From Prochilodus magdalenae (Eukaryota > Chordata > Actinopteri > Characiformes > Prochilodontidae): a stretch of DNA of 64,000 bases. The stretch spans positions 62,001 to 126,000 of the forward strand of contig JAMWET010005032.1 in the NCBI GenBank assembly GCA_024036415.1. Direction: 5' to 3'. Position numbers and translations under genes: made by a program. Below, piece after piece: positions 1 through 11,249 of the stretch (within the stretch, counting starts at the first letter, position 1; each line of letters begins with the position of its first letter). The notes under the pieces were generated by a model. The model saw nothing but the letters and a program-made list of their open reading frames with translations, made no database searches and was not told where the DNA came from.

Positions 1-992
1 TTACTCTGTGTATTAGATAATGATATATATATATATAAAATGACTTTATAAATAAGCTCAAACCCTTCCTAGCAAAAACGATGTAACATTAGCTAGCAAG
101 CAGTCTACACTAGACTACCCTACATTTGCTAGTTATGCATTCCCAGACACTCTAGAAGGTGTCAGGTACCTTTCACCACCTGACATGACCAAGAAACAAC
201 TACTAAAACTGGCTAAATAAATTTGACTGACAGGCAGAATGACTAATCACAAGCCTACTATAGGGCATGATGAATAGAAGCAAGCAATCTTGAAAATGAA
301 GTCACAACATATAGATCATTGGGGAACACAGGGGAGTGTCTGCAGCTGAAACTACTGCTGTGTGTGTCTGAAACGTCATAATTGTTATCTACTCATACAG
401 TTGTATGAGGCAGAAAGGCACCCAATCATGTCCGAATCTAGTCGCAGAATCCTGATAGTATGGCCAGGTTATTGCACTATAGATGTAAGGTGGACCTGCG
501 TGTGGGTGAGACTGTTAACTTACTCATGATATAGGACCGGAGATTTTATAAATGAGGAAGCTGCTCACCAGTTTAAAACAAAAAGGGAGAACTTGTAAAT
601 GGGAAGGTTTAACATGGCGTCCACCTTTCAAGAGAAAAAGTCTTTCTTGCTGATTATGCCACAAACAGGGCAAACACATTGTATGTGTTACTAGGCCAAA
701 CACTAATTCAAACATCTAGTTCTGAGATTTTTGTCAGATTTTAGCAGAGTCTTCAATGTAAATTAAATATTTAGTCAATATGTTTAATATTATTCTTTGG
801 AATAATAATTTGACCTTCAGTATTTTGGTTTTCTCTAATATTAAAGAGAGAGGAGCCTGGTCCTGTGTGGCTGGGAATAACTGCCTGCAGTATTGTAAAG
901 ATGAAGAGGCTTTCCCTAAGTTTGATTACACTCATGATTAGAAGATTTTCACGCCTTTGTGCTGCCACACTAAAAAAGACAAATATTTTCAG
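1..992. other. Non-coding stretch before the first recognisable mini-exon
   Basis: No exon with an acceptor, an open phase-1 frame and a donor could be found here. AG sites near 302-345, 441, 735-745 and 890 open into early stops or lack a donor. A start-like stretch at 428-467 (ATG to a possible phase-1 donor, 13 codons beginning MSESS) would be in the right phase to be a first exon, but its donor is poor and it has no supporting features. Most likely this is intron or upstream sequence of the gene that follows. Confidence 0.4.
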
Positions 993-2761
993 GTGCAGTT
1001 GGTCATGGGAGCTCAGGGTCAAAGGTCCCTGGTAATCACAATGTTTTATTTATTGAAACATACTATAAATACTATTAAATCTTATCTAAATTGTACTCAA
1101 GACTCCATCAACCTGTTTGTTCTATAGGTACAGGTTTGACAGCTCACTCAGACACCATTTCTCATGGTATGTATTCACCTATTTGCATGCTATATGTAAC
1201 ATAAATCTTCATGATGTGCTATATGACACATGCTGTCACAATCATCCAATAAATCCATTTGTTCCATTTTTCTTATACCTGCGTTGGGGCGATGGATTGG
1301 TCCATCCCTGTTGTATTAGGGTCACCAAGCCAAATTTCTTTGAGCCATGGGTCTTCAGGCCAAGCCCCATCAAGCCATGTGTCGAGTCAAATAGGATCAG
1401 TCCAGACGAGTGGTTCAGCTTTTGTTTCCGCTGAGGTCCAGTCACAACCAGCAGGTATTACAGTCCAAGACAGGCATGCATAACACCATTTGCAGTCTTA
1501 TATGTGGTTTGCACAGGGCATCCATTTAACATTATCTTGTGTGATAATTTATGATGAGATCAAAAGATGTTCAAAAATGTATTGCATTATGTGTAGGTTC
1601 AGAAGCAGCGGCTCCACACATGGATGGATCTGAGAATGGTATGTAAATTCTATATTCCAAAATTGCATTCCAATGCATCGGGAATTGAAATGTTCCTCTT
1701 ACATGCTAGTCTGAGAACAGTCTTCTAAAGCAGTCCTCTTGCTTTAGGTGAAAGCCAAACAGTTCATGTAGGATCGCAAATTGAAGCCCCAGGTAAGGTC
1801 ACAGTGGTATAATTAGGTTGCATATTACATTTATAATGAATATTTTATCAAATAAGGCGACTTTACAAAAATGTACAAATCGTTATTACGTTATATATAC
1901 AAATGTAGGGTCTGAGTCAATAGGAGAAATGCCAGAGACTGAGAACAATGGTAAGTACAAGGTTTCATTTAAAAAAGGAGTCTCAGATACAAGTAATTTG
2001 TGAAACCCAATAAAAAATATTTCAGATAACATTACATATGATTAATGTAACTGTGGTGCTTTCACAGGCAATGGACACAAACAGTTGACTAACGGACTAG
2101 ATAATGGGCACACAGGTGGGGGAACCCTAAACAAATCCAACCTACTACAGACACCATGCTTTCCCTTGATGATTATCTTACTCCAAACAGTTGGCCTCTA
2201 GCTTAGGACTACAAAACACTAGTATGAAAGTGGACTAAACATTATATTTTGCAGAGTGTGGTCATTAGCAATATGATTTAATCCAGAATGCGACTAAATC
2301 TGTGCCTAAAAGTCATCATTTTCTGGTGTTACAGGAGGCTTGGATCATGGATTTATGGAGGGCACGACTCAAACAGACATGACAGGTAGGCAGGAAAATG
2401 TAAAATCTTCCTCTCATATATGTGCCTATGGTTTAAATCCATATTAAAGTTACATTTTTATTATAGTACAATCCTGGTCCTGAAGGCCCACTGCCCTGCA
2501 CATTTTAGTACTTTTCCCCTTCAGCTTAATAAGAGGCTGTCAATGAGCTGATCAGTTGGATCAGGTGTGTGAAAAAAACACACTAAAAAGTGCAGGGCAG
2601 TGGGTTTCCAGGACCGGGTTTGCTCTAGTACACATTCCGTACAGTTCACATTTGTAATTATGATAAGATACGTATGATTAGATCAACATAAACAACAGGT
2701 TTCATGCATTTTACAGGTGGTTTTGATTCCTTTGGATCAAGTTCCCATCTGGAAATTACAG
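993..2761 (+). CDS. Mini-exon gene, exon block A (9 exons)
   Basis: Exons: 993-1031, 1128-1166, 1320-1454, 1597-1638, 1748-1792, 1909-1950, 2068-2115, 2335-2385, 2717-2761. The 135-bp exon (1320-1454) is the largest well-bounded one. It encodes 45 Ser/Gln-rich residues including SSHVSSQIGSVQTSGS and is 2-3 times the usual size, perhaps a fusion of older units. The exon at 2335 carries GTTQTDMTG. The exon at 2068 starts NGH and repeats NGLDNGH internally. Every intron in the block is phase 1 and short (82-331 bp). Confidence 0.72.
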
Positions 2762-5700
2762 GTAGGTAAATGAAAAGGGTTTGCATCTTAGTGACAAGTT
2801 CCGTAGCACCAAATCCAGATTCCTAGCTAGTCCACAAGGTTTAACTGGCCACAGTTGCCTGTGGAACTAAATCTGATACAATTATCACAAAACAGTTTCA
2901 ATGCAATTATTGAAGTTGACTACAGTATCTAATTTTCCACAGTTGTTTCAGTTGATACAGTTGATTTCCCATTCATATTACAGTGTGGGAACTGTGTCTG
3001 TTGAGTTGTGGCAAAGAATTACCAGTAAAAGAAACATCAGACATCATGGCTTTTTAAATCGAAGTTAAAACTTTTAATTTGGTGCTCTGATGTGTTAATA
3101 GGGCAGCACTGAGTATTGTTTGTGTATTTATTAACTATTATATAAGGATTTATGCCAGCAGATGAGGAATTTTTGCCTGTATTTTCATTCTAGTGTAGAA
3201 TATGTAGGATGGTTCAATGCTTTAGCTTAATATAGTGTGTGACTGTAGATATGTGTGTGAATGTGTGCAGATGCGACAGTATAGTCAGTGTTTGCAGCGT
3301 AACAAAGCGAATTAGCCAATTATAATAGCTGTTGTTTGCAGCTCTTAAAATACCAGCCACTTTAGGTTTGAATTTTAATAGCTGCAAACAACAAAACAAG
3401 AAAACACAGTTAAACCATTAATCACAGTTATCAACACAGATCAGGTATACATGAAGGTCGTCAGCTAAAATTTCATGATCATGACAGTCTGTCATTGACT
3501 TGGGCATAACACTTCTAAGAAAAATCTTTAATGGGAGAGAACATTTACATTCTGTGCAGGTTCTGTAAACATTAAATGGTGTTTTATTGCAATTGCATGT
3601 CACTTGCACAAACGGTTCCTTAAAGAGCTGTCCAAAATCTTATAAATCTTAAGGCAACAAAAGTTGGCTCTTATATAGCTCCAAAGATCACTTTTAGCCG
3701 CATTTATTTTTAATAGTACACATCAAAACTGTATCTGGTGAAATGGGAATCTTAAATATAAACACTGTATTATTTCAGAGCGGATGCTGTTAGGGCAGGG
3801 GTTGTCCAGTCATGGAAAGACAGTGTCCAGGCCAGTTCTGGACTCTCCTGTTTAAAGATACATACTGCTTATCTGAATCAGATGTGTGCTAGACCAAGGT
3901 CCTCCAGGCCTGGAGCTGGACACTCATGCCATAACGTGACTTAACAGAACCTGACATTACAGAATGGCATATGTATTTTGCACATGTTATTATTTAAAGG
4001 TCACCAACTGTCCTTGTGTCATACTTTAAATGTATCCTAGGCATGATAGACCAATCCAGCCATGACTTCCTCATTGGCCTAATGGGTGAGCATCATTTTC
4101 AGGTTTTCCGGTGACTCTGTTTGATGAGTCCCGAGTCTCTGCTTCCTGAAACCGATTCATGTGTTGTTCATGTGTTGCAGGTGGCATGGGAGACAGCTTT
4201 ACTCCAGATGCCTACACCGATAGTATAGGTATGCCTTCAGACCGCACTGCCGCTCCTTCAGACGTTATGCCTACATGTCTAATCACTGATGCTGTCTCAG
4301 CAGATCAAATGGGACTCGCTTTTCAGGTAGAGTCAACAGGTTAGTGTCGCTTCAAGTACCTTTAGTTACCCATTTAGTCAAACAGCTGATGTAGGCTGAT
4401 GTTTATGACCCCTAAAAACAACAACTCATAATCTTATTCAGCTCGTAATGAGACCCTAATAAGTTTTACACTACTTTTTCAAACACAGCTTGATTTACAA
4501 CTATGCCTGTCTATTATAGAGGCTCCAAGTGGCCCTTTCAAGAACCCTAGGTTCTTGTTCCTGTCATGTTGCACTAATTATGGGGCATACTGACAAAATA
4601 AGCTAGCTGGCTAGCTGTTGTTCTTTCCTGAGTGAATTATGAAAGAGGAGAGAGCTGTAAATCATGGTTGGGTTGCTTTGTTTCTCACTCGTGGTTTTCT
4701 TCCAGCAGCTGGGCTGGATCCAGGACAGCCAGCCAGTAGCAGTTCGGCTCCAGACACTCCACCAGGTACTGGGATATTGGCTCTGTTCTGCTTTGCCGTC
4801 ATAAATTTAAAGACCTCTCCCACAACAGCAACGGCTTTGTGCCATGGCCTATCCCACCATACCTCTGAAATGCTTTGTCAGGCTTGTAATAACGGCACTG
4901 GCTACTAAAGACGTCGTACATGAGATGCTGAGCCAGTGCATTTTTGAGGAAACCAGGCACTACACCAGGGGCTCTTGGTGGGCTGGTGTCTAGCACAGCT
5001 TAAATGTATTCTATTGAGTATAGTAGGTGTGTTCTAGCATGGAAATCACAGAATTTGCTACACTCTGAACTTCTATAATTCTCATTACATGTCATGTACT
5101 TACGTGTCATTAAACCTTTTGCTAAATTGTCTATTTTAACATTAAGACTCTTCAGGTCCAGGTTACTCATCTGTAGGAACTGGCCCAGGTTCTTCTGTCC
5201 AGTCAACAGGTACCACACACAATTACATACAGACAAACAATACTGTGCAAAAGTCTTAGTGAGAAAATGATACATAATACCATTTATCAGCAGTCATACT
5301 CCATTTCATAAATACATTAAAAACATTCAAATAAATACAAATTAAGAATAATAATAAGTATATTTACAGTTTCTATCCAATAGCTCTTTTGACTAATCAG
5401 TCCTTGATAAAATGAAATCAAGTATGCTCACTGCAAAAATGCTATTCTGTGTGTCCAGTGTTATATTATTCTGTCAACAGTCTCATTATAGGAAATATTA
5501 TATTTACTCACTTGACTTAAGATGTAATTTTGCAGTGCTGATGATACAGTTTCATAAACACACACAGTTACTGGAGTACAAATGGTCAGAAACCAAAATT
5601 CTATAAACCGATTTAATAATAAGCTTATAATGGTAACATTTCACTTTATATATGTTTTTTTTTTTTTACTGATGAGATAAAAATTGTTAGTTGCCTAAGA

Positions 5701-8700
5701 CGTTTGTATGGTACTGTACATCTACAGTACTGAATATGATCTCCTGAATTTCATTAGCTTCAGTAATTACTTTAAAAACATAAATTTATGTTTTCAGGAA
5801 TCTCTGATAATGGTGCTCAACCCAGCTCACCTGGTGATATAGCAGGTAAGCTCATCCTAATGATTTTGAGTGAAGTTAATGAGGCAATAGCTGCATACAC
5901 ATTCTGCTCATCGACTTGTTCCTAACACACCTGAGCCATGTTATATATTTTCAGTAAATCTTTATTTGCTTGGCTTCGGTTTGATGAGAAGTGAAATGGT
6001 GGGCTAGATGGTTTGATGATGGGCATTCAGGATATGTTCATTTTGTGGCATTAATTCAATGCCAATGTCACAGGTGGAGCTGTAGCGTCTGAAATGATGT
6101 CACATTCAGATCCTTCCTTTACAGACTACACAGGTAGGCAGTCTTAGTAGCCTTAATACCACAGTCTTAATAGTGGAGAATGCTAAGCATTTTAAATGGA
6201 ATAGCCAATTCTAATGTTTCTGGTCTTCAGATGGTGCTGACAACAATGGCAATAATGATAACAATGGTGCTGATACACCTCATACAAATGGTAAGCATCG
6301 GTTTATTGAGAATAGAGCAAACGGTCTTGTTTTGCAAGTTGGTGAATTATTCATTGTTACATTACAGGCAATGGACGTCACAGACCAGTGATAGACATAC
6401 ACAGAGGTACCAGCAAATTAAGAAATAATCTTAAATGTGGTCATATACAGTATGTTATATGTCATAATATTTTATGATGAATTGTTGATGTTACAAAGGG
6501 ACATTATTTTATTCCATTAACAGCTGCTATCAGTTTGCCTGTAGAGCAAGATACAGTTTCTATGTACAAGGACTTCTAGAAATAGGTTTCAGATATCCTT
6601 ACAACAATCTCAAAATATGTAATTCAATATTTATACTAGACTCACAGCAAAGACAAAGTAAACAAGGAGGTAGATCTACTGTTGTCTATATTGTTTTACA
6701 GGTGGTCCTCCTGAAACTGGTATCCACACTGACGCAAATATGTATCCCACAAGTATGTATCCTATTGTTCCTAATAGTATCTGCCAGGATAACCACAAGG
6801 ATGATGGTAGTGCTACAGAATCATGTTTACCTACCTGTTCAAAGCTATTTCTAATTTCTAATCAGGCTCACCAGATCATCTGATTGTTGCCACAGAGACA
6901 CAACAACACACAGCTGGTAAATATGCTTCGCCAATCTATGACATCTCAGATTTATTCGTTGATTTGTGAGCTATAATTCAGTGTTTATGGCCAGTGACTC
7001 CATGGAAGGATGAATCTGCCTACCAAACAGCTGTTTTCAATGTGGAAAGAAGATCATCAGATTTTCTTGGACCACCGTGTTTATGAATAGGAAGAAACAG
7101 CAATGTGTATTCAGTATGTGATTTGAATCAAGGAACTCCCGAAACCTTCCCCCTGATTTGTCTCCCCTTTGTGCAGGTGTGCAGGATGGCCTCGCCACAC
7201 AAACGGATGCAGGTGAGCTCGAATAACTGGTGCTGCTGACCGTCTTTTTTGGATAGCCTGCGTACAGTAGCCTCACAGTATGAGATGCCACTTTGAATTT
7301 ATACCTGTTTCAGTGTTCAAATACCAAAGAGTCTCAGGCGAGCATTAAATTGCTAACAGGAACAGGAGTAATAAAGAAAAAGCAGCTGGAGAAAATGGCT
7401 CACATTTTTCCATCGCTTTTTCAGCAGGAACTCTGGATTCAAAAGACCCCACCCTCAGCCCCTATGCTAAAATCACTGGTAAGTAGGCTAATGCTGCTGA
7501 AGCTGCAGGGCTGACACTGCCTGATCTTCAAGAGTGTGACTTCACACTGTTACTACGACCGACTGATTATTTGAGTCATTTTCTTTTTATTTGTTCATCA
7601 CATTTTTCAATGCAGAGGGTGCAGTTACTGGGGCAGATACACAGACGGATGTGGCAGGTATATAATATTTCCTCTAGGAAATGCTAAACAGATGCTATAT
7701 CAAAATTCTAGGTGTGGTGTTTAGTATGCATGTAATGAATTGGGTGTCACTCTGGACAGGTTTAGCAGGTGAACCAGTGACTAATGGACATATCCAGATG
7801 GACATGACAGGTAACCTTATAAGGTCTAAGTACAAATATTGTTCTCGATGTAATGCCATCATAAAAAGATCTGAAACTTATTATATCTGATACTACTAAT
7901 AACAATGGTCTGTTTCAGCTTTGGGCAATGGCGTCTACAGCTCTAGCCCTCCGGATACAACAGGTTCGTATTTCATGGTCTGTTATTCCTTAAAATGCAT
8001 TGAAGAAGATACAATTTCCTTCTTAGCAAGTTCATGTTCATGTGGATACTGCAAGCAGCATGCCTACAATACACTAAATTCTTTCCAGACTGGACCATGC
8101 CCATGATCCATGAGTCTTATGCATCTACACTAAATGTCCATAAGTATGAAGACACCAGCCCATCAAACGTTTCTTCTGAAAATTAATAGGTAGTCAGTCC
8201 CACTGTCCCACTGCAGAAACAGCCTCTGCTTGGAAGTACTCATAGGTAGGCTTTACCCTAGATCAAACAGGGTTCCTACCAGGCTAGAGTGTAGCATTCT
8301 GCTTCTGTAAACACACTGGATTCAACTAAAACAGCATCATTGCTGTGAAGGTTTGATTGCATTCAGTCTAGGGAGCAGTAGAGAGGTCAGGCTATGATGT
8401 AGGATTATTAGTTTTGGATCACAAATGCCTCTTCGATTCTTCTCACAAAATTTTGATGGCGCTCCATCACGCTAGAGAACGCAATTCCACTATCTTAAAG
8501 TCCAATACTGGGAGGCTTTATGATCCTCTAGCTGATGCCTGGCATTGGGCATGGAGACTTTAGGCTATGTGTGCAACTGAATGCGTGGGCGCATATACAT
8601 CCACGTCTTAGATTTTTCACATTCTAGTTTTTAGAACAACAATTGAAAGGGAGCACATTGTACTTAAAAGGAGGAGGTTCCAGTTGCAGTATGTTAACTT

Positions 8701-10644
8701 GTCCCACAATGTTTGATCCATTGCTAGCTGTAGTAGTCCTGCCATAGAATATATATATATAATAAATATTAGAAATAATAATTACTGGTCTCACGCAGGG
8801 TATGATGGCAGAGGTGTGACTGAAGGAATCTCAAATCATACAGGTAACTGTGGTCCTTTCAGTAAGTTGACTAAAAGATCTATCATCTCACTCATGCAAT
8901 CATTTCATATTTAGTTTGTCTTTCCCAACAGCAGATACTGTGTTTGAGGCTGGGTTTGGATTTGGAGGTAAGCCATTAAGAACTGATATCATGGTAACAA
9001 TACACAATGCTTATCTTACAAAAAATGTCTGTTCAAACTTACTCCTCACTTTTTCAGATGCCTCACGGTCACATCATAGCGTGGTTCAGACAGAGCCTCC
9101 AGGTTGGTGAAATTTCAAAGCAAACTACTGACCACTGACCGCTCCTTGTGAAGCATTAGACGTTGTCCATTAACAGATGCTCAATAGTTCTTTTCATTGG
9201 TCATTTGCTTATTCTGGTAATGCAGAGAACAACATTTATTAGCTTATTCACGTCTTTCCATCAGCTAAGATGATTTTGTACTTATTCTAATATATTGACA
9301 CTCTACAGTTACAGAGGGTCCAATTGGAGCCTCCGCACAGACAGATGCCATGGGCACTGGTGGGTCCAACACATGCTCTCTGAAAGCAGATAATAGCATG
9401 AATTTCCACAGACATTATTGATTCATGATTTTTCATTTTTCAGCTACATCTGAACCTCAAGGGACTCTCGGGGGTCCAAGTAAGTTTAATGCTCTGTGAT
9501 ACTGAGGTTTCACAGGCAGCTCATATAAGGATTTCTATTTAGAATATATAATGAAAAATAATTGTATCAGTGTATGATGTCAGAAAGCAGAGGTGTTTAT
9601 GTGACGTTATGTAATGTAAAGATATTACTTGTATTAGCGTTGCGAGTCTGTTAATTATTTTCACTCTTCTACAGGTCAACTTGGTGCTACGGAACAAATA
9701 CAACCAGCTGGTAAGCTTAATGGAAGTTAACAACTGCCCACGCTGTGTTTTAGAAGCTAATCAGCAGCAATAGATTTTAATATACTAGTCACCAGCAAAA
9801 CTTATATAATAGGATTTTAAAAGCTGATCTGCTGGTATAACCACTGTATGAGACTGGTCACATGTCTGGTTTGAAGCTTTAGCATTTTATTCTAGGCCAG
9901 AAAATCCAAAAAGAGAGAAACAGAGTCATACAGATGATAGTGTTTATGCTGATAAATGCTGGATTTACTGCCTTAATTTACTACTAGTGTGTGCTCGTTT
10001 ATATGTCTACTTAAATTGTTTGTATTATTGTTTATTGTTATAACACTTATTTATAAGTATCTAAGCATAGTGTTACTGAAGTATTGTTTAAGGCTACTAC
10101 CTACAACTGGTATCAGGGTCGATATCTTTTAAAATTGAGTTTTCACCTTCAGATCTGAGTGTTCTTTAAAAAACAGTATTTAAGACATTTTTTATGATGC
10201 TAAAAATGTTAATTCTACAGAATTTATGACAACAACTATATGTCTATAAAGCAATTTCAGCTGGTAACAATGCCTAACCAATTTAATTAATCAAGCATAC
10301 AACAGTTGTGGCATGTTTTTTAACATTAGTTAATCATTGTTAATGTATTATTTTATGTTAACTTATGCCTGGCTCCATGTTAGTTAGTCAACACCTAATG
10401 TTACTTTATATAACAAGAAATTTGCCCACAGGCACCCAACCCTTAGCATACTATATGTCGATATGGGTAAATTGCTTTGCTCTGTTAAAAACACTAGCAA
10501 AGATCACTCCATTTCTCCATTGACAGATGCTCAATAGCTCTTTTCTTTTGTCGGTTTTGCTTGTTCTGTCCAGTTTCAGCAGGTGAACAGTACCACACAT
10601 CTGGTCAGGGTCCTGAAGGTGGGTCACAAAGTCTTCTGTCATGA
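993..10644 (+). CDS. Unrecognised gene built of at least 31 phase-1 mini-exons (5' partial)
   Basis: I do not recognise this gene. Thirty-one short segments in a row each have a pyrimidine-rich AG acceptor, an open frame and a GT donor (usually gtaagt, gtaggt or gtatgt). All have lengths divisible by 3 and all start and end in phase 1, so they join into one frame of 543 codons. Each exon adds 12-20 residues (longest 45 and 53) and most junctions form a Gly codon (occasionally Ala, Ser, Glu, Asp or Val). The product is rich in G, S, T, D, N and Q, nearly Cys-free, with no membrane helix, so probably disordered. The motif (T/A/V)QT(D/E) recurs. The 5' end is not found. At the 3' end the last exon can read through to TGA at 10642-10644, with AATAAA at 10788, or splice on to 11097. 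Phase 1-1 exons are typical of extracellular modular proteins, but no signal peptide is visible. It is convergent with hsf1. Confidence 0.75.
2466..2630. repeat. Fold-back MITE-like element
   Basis: The left arm (cctggtcctgaaggcccact, then gccctgcac) is the reverse complement, with few mismatches, of the right arm (gtgcagggcagtgggtttcc, then aggaccgg). About 30-bp arms flank roughly 100 bp. It sits in an intron of the mini-exon gene. A single arm of the same family occurs at about 21290-21316. Confidence 0.6.
2762..4040 (+). other. Long intron of the mini-exon gene
   Basis: No further phase-1 exon with both splice sites is visible. Acceptors near 3155, 3340, 3559 and 3779 open into stops or lack a phase-1 donor. 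The stretch contains a degenerate repeat at 3795-3930. Confidence 0.5.
3795..3930. repeat. Degenerate inverted repeat, CCAGGCC-type ends
   Basis: The left part reads gtgtccaggccagttctgga and the right part aggcctggagctggacac, an imperfect inverted repeat about 60 bp apart. It resembles the TIR ends of short non-autonomous fish elements. Confidence 0.4.
4041..7478 (+). CDS. Mini-exon gene, exon block B (12 exons)
   Basis: Exons: 4041-4085, 4181-4339, 4706-4765, 5156-5209, 5798-5845, 6074-6133, 6231-6290, 6368-6406, 6702-6752, 6866-6916, 7177-7212, 7425-7478. The exon at 4181 has a second in-frame phase-1 donor after 4228, so it may be 48 or 159 bp. The exon at 6702 could likewise extend to a phase-1 donor near 6805. 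The exon at 6231 is strikingly Asn/Asp/Gly-rich (DNNGNNDNNGAD). The exon at 7177 ends with ATQTDAG. At 4706 and 7425 the acceptor is a tandem CAGCAG (NAGNAG type) that could add or drop one residue. Confidence 0.7.
5241..5718. mobile_element. Non-autonomous Tc1/mariner-like element
   Basis: The left end tactgtgcaaaagtcttag is matched at the right end by an imperfect inverted copy (ctaagacgtttgtatggtactgta). This end sequence is familiar from Tc1-like elements of fish. The 480-bp AT-rich interior holds no transposase. It is inserted in an intron of the mini-exon gene. Confidence 0.6.
6524..6579 (+). pseudogene. Decayed or alternative terminal mini-exon
   Basis: A good acceptor (ccattaacag) opens in the same phase as its neighbours and encodes AISLPVEQDTVSMYKDF before a TAG at 6577-6579. 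There is no phase-1 GT donor. It is either an exon that lost its donor or an alternative 3' end. Chance cannot be excluded at 18 codons. Confidence 0.25.
7616..10644 (+). CDS. Mini-exon gene, exon block C (10 exons)
   Basis: Exons: 7616-7657, 7760-7810 (alternative acceptor gives 7769), 7919-7963, 8799-8843, 8932-8967, 9058-9102, 9309-9359 (alternative acceptor after 9314), 9444-9479, 9675-9710, 10580-10618. The exons at 7616 (EGAVTGADTQTDVAG) and 9309 (EGPIGASAQTDAMGTG) look like copies of one unit, as do 2335 and 7760 (both end MDMTG or TDMTG). The last exon may be terminal: reading on through its donor gives a stop at 10642-10644. Confidence 0.68.
7964..8798 (+). other. Intron of the mini-exon gene, 835 bp
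   Basis: Apart from the candidate terminal exon at 8089-8186, nothing coding is seen. A short TA-rich tract lies at 8748-8765. Confidence 0.5.
8089..8186 (+). other. Possible alternative terminal exon of the mini-exon gene
   Basis: After the acceptor ctttccag, the phase-1 frame stays open for about 32 codons of Ser/Thr-rich sequence (ending TSPSNVSSEN) and stops at TAA 8184-8186. No phase-1 donor is present. The composition matches the gene, but an open run of this length is expected by chance about one time in four. Confidence 0.2.
9711..10579 (+). other. Intron of the mini-exon gene, 869 bp
   Basis: AT-rich. No additional phase-1 exon found. An acceptor at about 10430 opens 11 codons, but the following GT is in phase 0, so it is not counted. 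Confidence 0.45.
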
Positions 10645-10787
10645 TAAGTTATTTCTGCTGAAGCTGCATCTTTTGAAATGTCTCTATTTAAAGAACAAGC
10701 ATGCACAGTAAGGCCTTTTAAACAGAAAGAACATAGGATATTTTAACCCCGTGGGGTTTAGTCTTATCAGAGCCCCTGTTCTCTTGG

Positions 10788-10793
10788 AATAAA
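10788..10793 (+). terminator. AATAAA poly(A) signal candidate for the mini-exon gene
   Basis: AATAAA lies about 145 bp past the read-through stop at 10644. A second AATAAA is at 11030-11035. Both fit a transcript ending before 11.1 kb. Confidence 0.35.
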
Positions 10794-11096
10794 AACTTGC
10801 AGCCATTTGTAAATTACACTAAGCACCCCTGTCACAACTGTTTAGACATTCAGAACTTGTTAGCATTAAAAATGTAGTAAAAACCTCTTTGGACTCTCAT
10901 AATCTAGAAGGGGGTAAGGACAGACATTTGGGAAAAAGTACCCTGTGAAAGATGATGTTGATTTTGAACTTGAAAGATAAGGAACCTGGAATGTTGGGGT
11001 CATTAAACTTTGGATCATTCAAATAAGCTAATAAATGTAAACCACAGTCTGATCTGTTAATTTAACATCACAAGTTACATGAGCTCAATGTTTCAG

Positions 11097-11113
11097 ATCA
11101 ACTTACTGTTTGA
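11097..11113 (+). other. Possible last exon of the mini-exon gene
   Basis: The acceptor tgtttcag is followed in the right phase by a codon completed from the previous exon, QLTV and a TGA (11111-11113). It would close the frame if the donor at 10619 is used. The read-through stop at 10642 is the competing end. Confidence 0.3.
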
Positions 11114-11249
11114 AGTTTAGAAACCGCATCAGTATTACAGTGTAACTGTTGCTTTTTGAAGCAGTCCGTGTTCATCATCCCTGAAAAACAGCTACAGAAA
11201 GGCAAAGTAAAGCAGTCAGCTTAAATCACCTGCATGAAATAACTGCCTT

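Noticed and set aside
428..467. ATG-initiated 13 codons ending at a phase-1 GT as first exon of the mini-exon gene
   Set aside because: Weak donor (cag/gttatt), no signal peptide and no promoter signs. The phase match alone has a one-in-three chance.
4520..4530. Extra mini-exon after tctattatag
   Set aside because: The only phase-1 donor leaves 9 bases, and the longer reading meets a donor in the wrong phase.
10431..10470. Extra mini-exon TQPLAYYMSIW after tttgcccacag
   Set aside because: The following GT is phase 0, so it would break the frame shared by all the others.
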